A program made the translations under genes and the position numbers. Shown piece by piece: positions 62,572 through 64,000 of a stretch of 64,000 nucleotides of DNA. The DNA is from Argentina anserina (Eukaryota; Streptophyta; Magnoliopsida; Rosales; Rosaceae), in contig NW_026089480.1 of the NCBI RefSeq assembly GCF_933775445.1, forward strand, positions 62,001 to 126,000, in the 5' to 3' direction. The notes beneath the pieces are model-generated. The model was not told the DNA's origin, searched no databases, and saw only the letters and a program-made list of their open reading frames with translations. Each line of letters begins with the position of its first letter. Position 1 is the first letter of the stretch.

Positions 62572-63763
62572 CATCAGAACGTCTTACAGAAAGATACTCA
62601 AATGAGAATTGAAAAGATACACAATTGGAATAGTAAAGATACGCAAACGATGTAAAGATAGTCAGTTTGAAAGAAATACACTCCCACACTTGCAAAACTC
62701 TCAAAATCAATAGAAACTCGCATCAGAAAGCCGTTCAGAAAGATACTCAAACGAGAATTGAAAAGATACACAATTGTAATAGTAAAGATACGCAAACGAT
62801 GTAAAGATACTCAGTTTGAAAGAAACACACTCCCACACTTGCAAAACTCTCAAATTTAATAGAAACTCGCGTCAGAAAGCCGTTCACAACGATATTCAAA
62901 TGAGAATTGAAATGATAGACAATTGGAATAGTAAAGATACGCAAACGATGTAAAGATACTCAGTTTGAAAGAAACACACTCCCACACTTGCAAAACTCTC
63001 AAATTCAATAGAAACTCGCATCAGAAAGCCGTTCACAACGATATTCAAATGAGAATTGAAAAGGTAGACAATTGGAATAGTAAAGATACGCAAACGATGT
63101 AAAGATACTCAGTTTGAAAGAAACACACTCCCACACTTGCAAAACTCTCAAATTCAATAGAAACTCGCATCAGAAAGCAGTTCACAACGATTTTCAAATG
63201 AGAATTGAAAAGATAAACAATTGGAATAGTAAAGATACGGAAACGATGTAAAGATACTCAGTTTGAAAGAAACACACTCCGACACTTGCAAAACTCTCAA
63301 ATTCAATAGAAACTCGCATCTGAAATCCGTTCAGAAAGATACTCAAATGAGAATTGAAAAGATAGACAGTTGGAATAGTAAAGATACGCAAACGATGTAA
63401 AGATACTCAGTTTGAAAGAAACACACTCCCACACTTGCAAAACTCTCAAATTCAATAGAAACTCGCATCAGAACGTCTTACAGAAAGATACTCAAATGAG
63501 AATTGAAAAGATACACAATTGGAATAGTAAAGATACGCAAACGATGTAAAGATAGTCAGTTTGAAAGAAATACACTCCCACACTTGCAAAACTCTCAAAA
63601 TCAATAGAAACTCGCATCAGAAAGCCGTTCAGAAAGATACTCAAACGAGAATTGAAAAGATACACAATTGTAATAGTAAAGGTACGCAAACGATGTAAAG
63701 ATACTCAGTTTGAAAGAAACACACTCCCACACTTGCAAAACTCTCAAATTTAATAGAAACTCG
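62572..63763 (+). repeat. Eight-monomer block copied from 22 kb away
   Basis: The order matches 40379-41570 monomer for monomer at an offset of 22,193 bp: aaatacactccc, tcgcgtcag, two ttcacaacgatattc units, gatacggaaacg, gacagttgg, aaatacactccc and aaaggtacgc. Private changes are gaaatgatagac at about 62910 and gaaaaggtagac at about 63060. Confidence 0.87.
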
Positions 63764-64000
63764 CATCAGAACGTCTTACAGAAAGATACTCAAATGAGAA
63801 TTGAAAAGATACACAATTGGAATAGTAAAGATACGCAAACGATGTAAAGATACTCAGTTTGAAAGAAACACACTCCCACACTTGCAAAACTCAAATTCAA
63901 TAGAAACTCGCATCAGAACGTCTTACAGAAAGATACTCAAATGAGAATTCAAAAGATACACAATTGGAATAGTAAAGATACGCAAACGATGTAAAGATAC
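63764..64000 (+). repeat. Last complete monomer (147 bp) and right-edge partial
   Basis: The monomer at 63764 is 2 bp short (caaaactcaaattc), the same deletion as at about 50040 and 53016. The partial monomer starting at 63911 has gaattcaaaagatacac and is cut at its 90th base by the window end. The satellite evidently continues to the right. Confidence 0.9.

Larger units (their letters stand above)
1..64000 (+). repeat. 149-bp tandem satellite array filling the window
   Basis: Head-to-tail monomers of 149 bp run from the first to the last base with no inversion, transposon or unique sequence. Phased on catcag/catctg, I count 431 monomers plus a 90-bp partial. Of the 431, 26 are 150 bp, five are 85 bp and a few have 1-2 bp indels, and these lengths sum to 64,000. 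Monomers differ at a limited set of recurrent sites. The head (positions 4-18) is the most variable part, while the segment around gtaaagatacgcaaacg (62-78) is nearly fixed. Monomer length and higher-order organisation fit centromeric or pericentromeric satellite of a eukaryote; that role is inference. I do not recognise the family. Confidence 0.98.

Noticed and set aside
1085..63689. Well over a hundred reverse-strand open frames of 61-78 codons, all beginning MRIFTI-like or close to it
   Set aside because: They recur once per monomer and overlap their neighbours in another frame, because 149 is not divisible by 3. They reflect the low stop density of one frame of the repeat. The hydrophobic, phenylalanine-rich translation is what a T-rich strand gives.
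1..64000. CRISPR array
   Set aside because: The repeats are long (149 bp) and directly contiguous, and there are no unique spacers. The variable head is a small set of recurring variants.
1..64000. CENP-B box
   Set aside because: I looked for the TTCG-N4-A-N2-CGGG core on both strands of the monomer and found no match. The nearest cgttcag/cgaac heads lack the CGGG part.
1..64000. Protein-coding tandem repeat gene, such as a silk, antigen or Balbiani-ring type gene
   Set aside because: The 149-bp period breaks the reading frame at every unit and stop codons occur in every frame of each monomer, so no long coding repeat is possible.
1..64000. GATA-factor binding array
   Set aside because: The dominant form AGATAC does not fit WGATAR. 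Only variants with AGATAG do, and these are scattered, so no claim is made.
1..64000. Assembly artefact from collapsed or looped repeats for the whole window
   Set aside because: Diagnostic variants change progressively, and offsets such as 5,306 and 2,831 are bounded by hybrid monomers, as expected for real exchanges. I cannot exclude miscounted copies of the near-identical 2,831-bp units without read data.

Overview
The whole 64 kb window is one uninterrupted, head-to-tail satellite DNA array. I see no gene, tRNA, rRNA, transposon, CRISPR array or unique spacer anywhere in it. Every stretch, including every stretch over 300 bases, is satellite in the same orientation. I phased monomers on the motif catcag/catctg. 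The basic unit is 149 bp. My hand tally is 431 monomers plus a 90-bp partial unit at the right edge: 26 of the 431 are 150 bp because of one inserted A, five are 85-bp deletion monomers, and a few carry 1-2 bp indels. These lengths add up exactly to 64,000. The consensus I built by eye is 67 A, 31 T, 29 C and 22 G, so it is about 66% A+T with a strong A-over-T bias on the + strand.

Such an array points to a nuclear genome of a eukaryote, most likely centromeric or pericentromeric heterochromatin. This rests on a near-nucleosome-length monomer, hundreds of tandem copies, higher-order repeats (HORs) and no interruptions. I do not recognise the satellite family and cannot name the species. Plant and animal origins both remain possible.

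Layout. 1-21 kb: an 11-monomer HOR of 1,642 bp (types A-K) interleaved with a second monomer block (P), all nested in larger duplications with offsets of 447, 2,619, 5,306 and 8,444 bp. 21-34.5 kb: mostly heterogeneous monomers, with a young 298-bp dimer array (24357-25548) and dispersed blocks of 4-8 monomers copied at offsets of 2,467, 5,364 and 5,745 bp. 34.5-43.7 kb: overlapping segmental duplications with offsets of 447-5,363 bp. 43.7-48.6 kb: heterogeneous monomers, then a 9-mer (1,341 bp). 48.6-62.1 kb: two overlapping long HORs, a 20-mer of 2,976 bp and a 19-mer of 2,831 bp. 62.1-64 kb: a 297-bp dimer duplication, then a copy of a block that lies 22,193 bp to the left.

There are no genes to work together. 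The biology visible here is repeat turnover. Each monomer contains four AAAGATAC sub-repeats, and the two outer ones explain the recurrent 64-bp deletion. Unequal exchange explains hybrid monomers and shifting HOR registers. Regularly spaced A-tracts suggest intrinsic DNA curvature. Short open frames on either strand are by-products of the repeat and are not annotated as genes.
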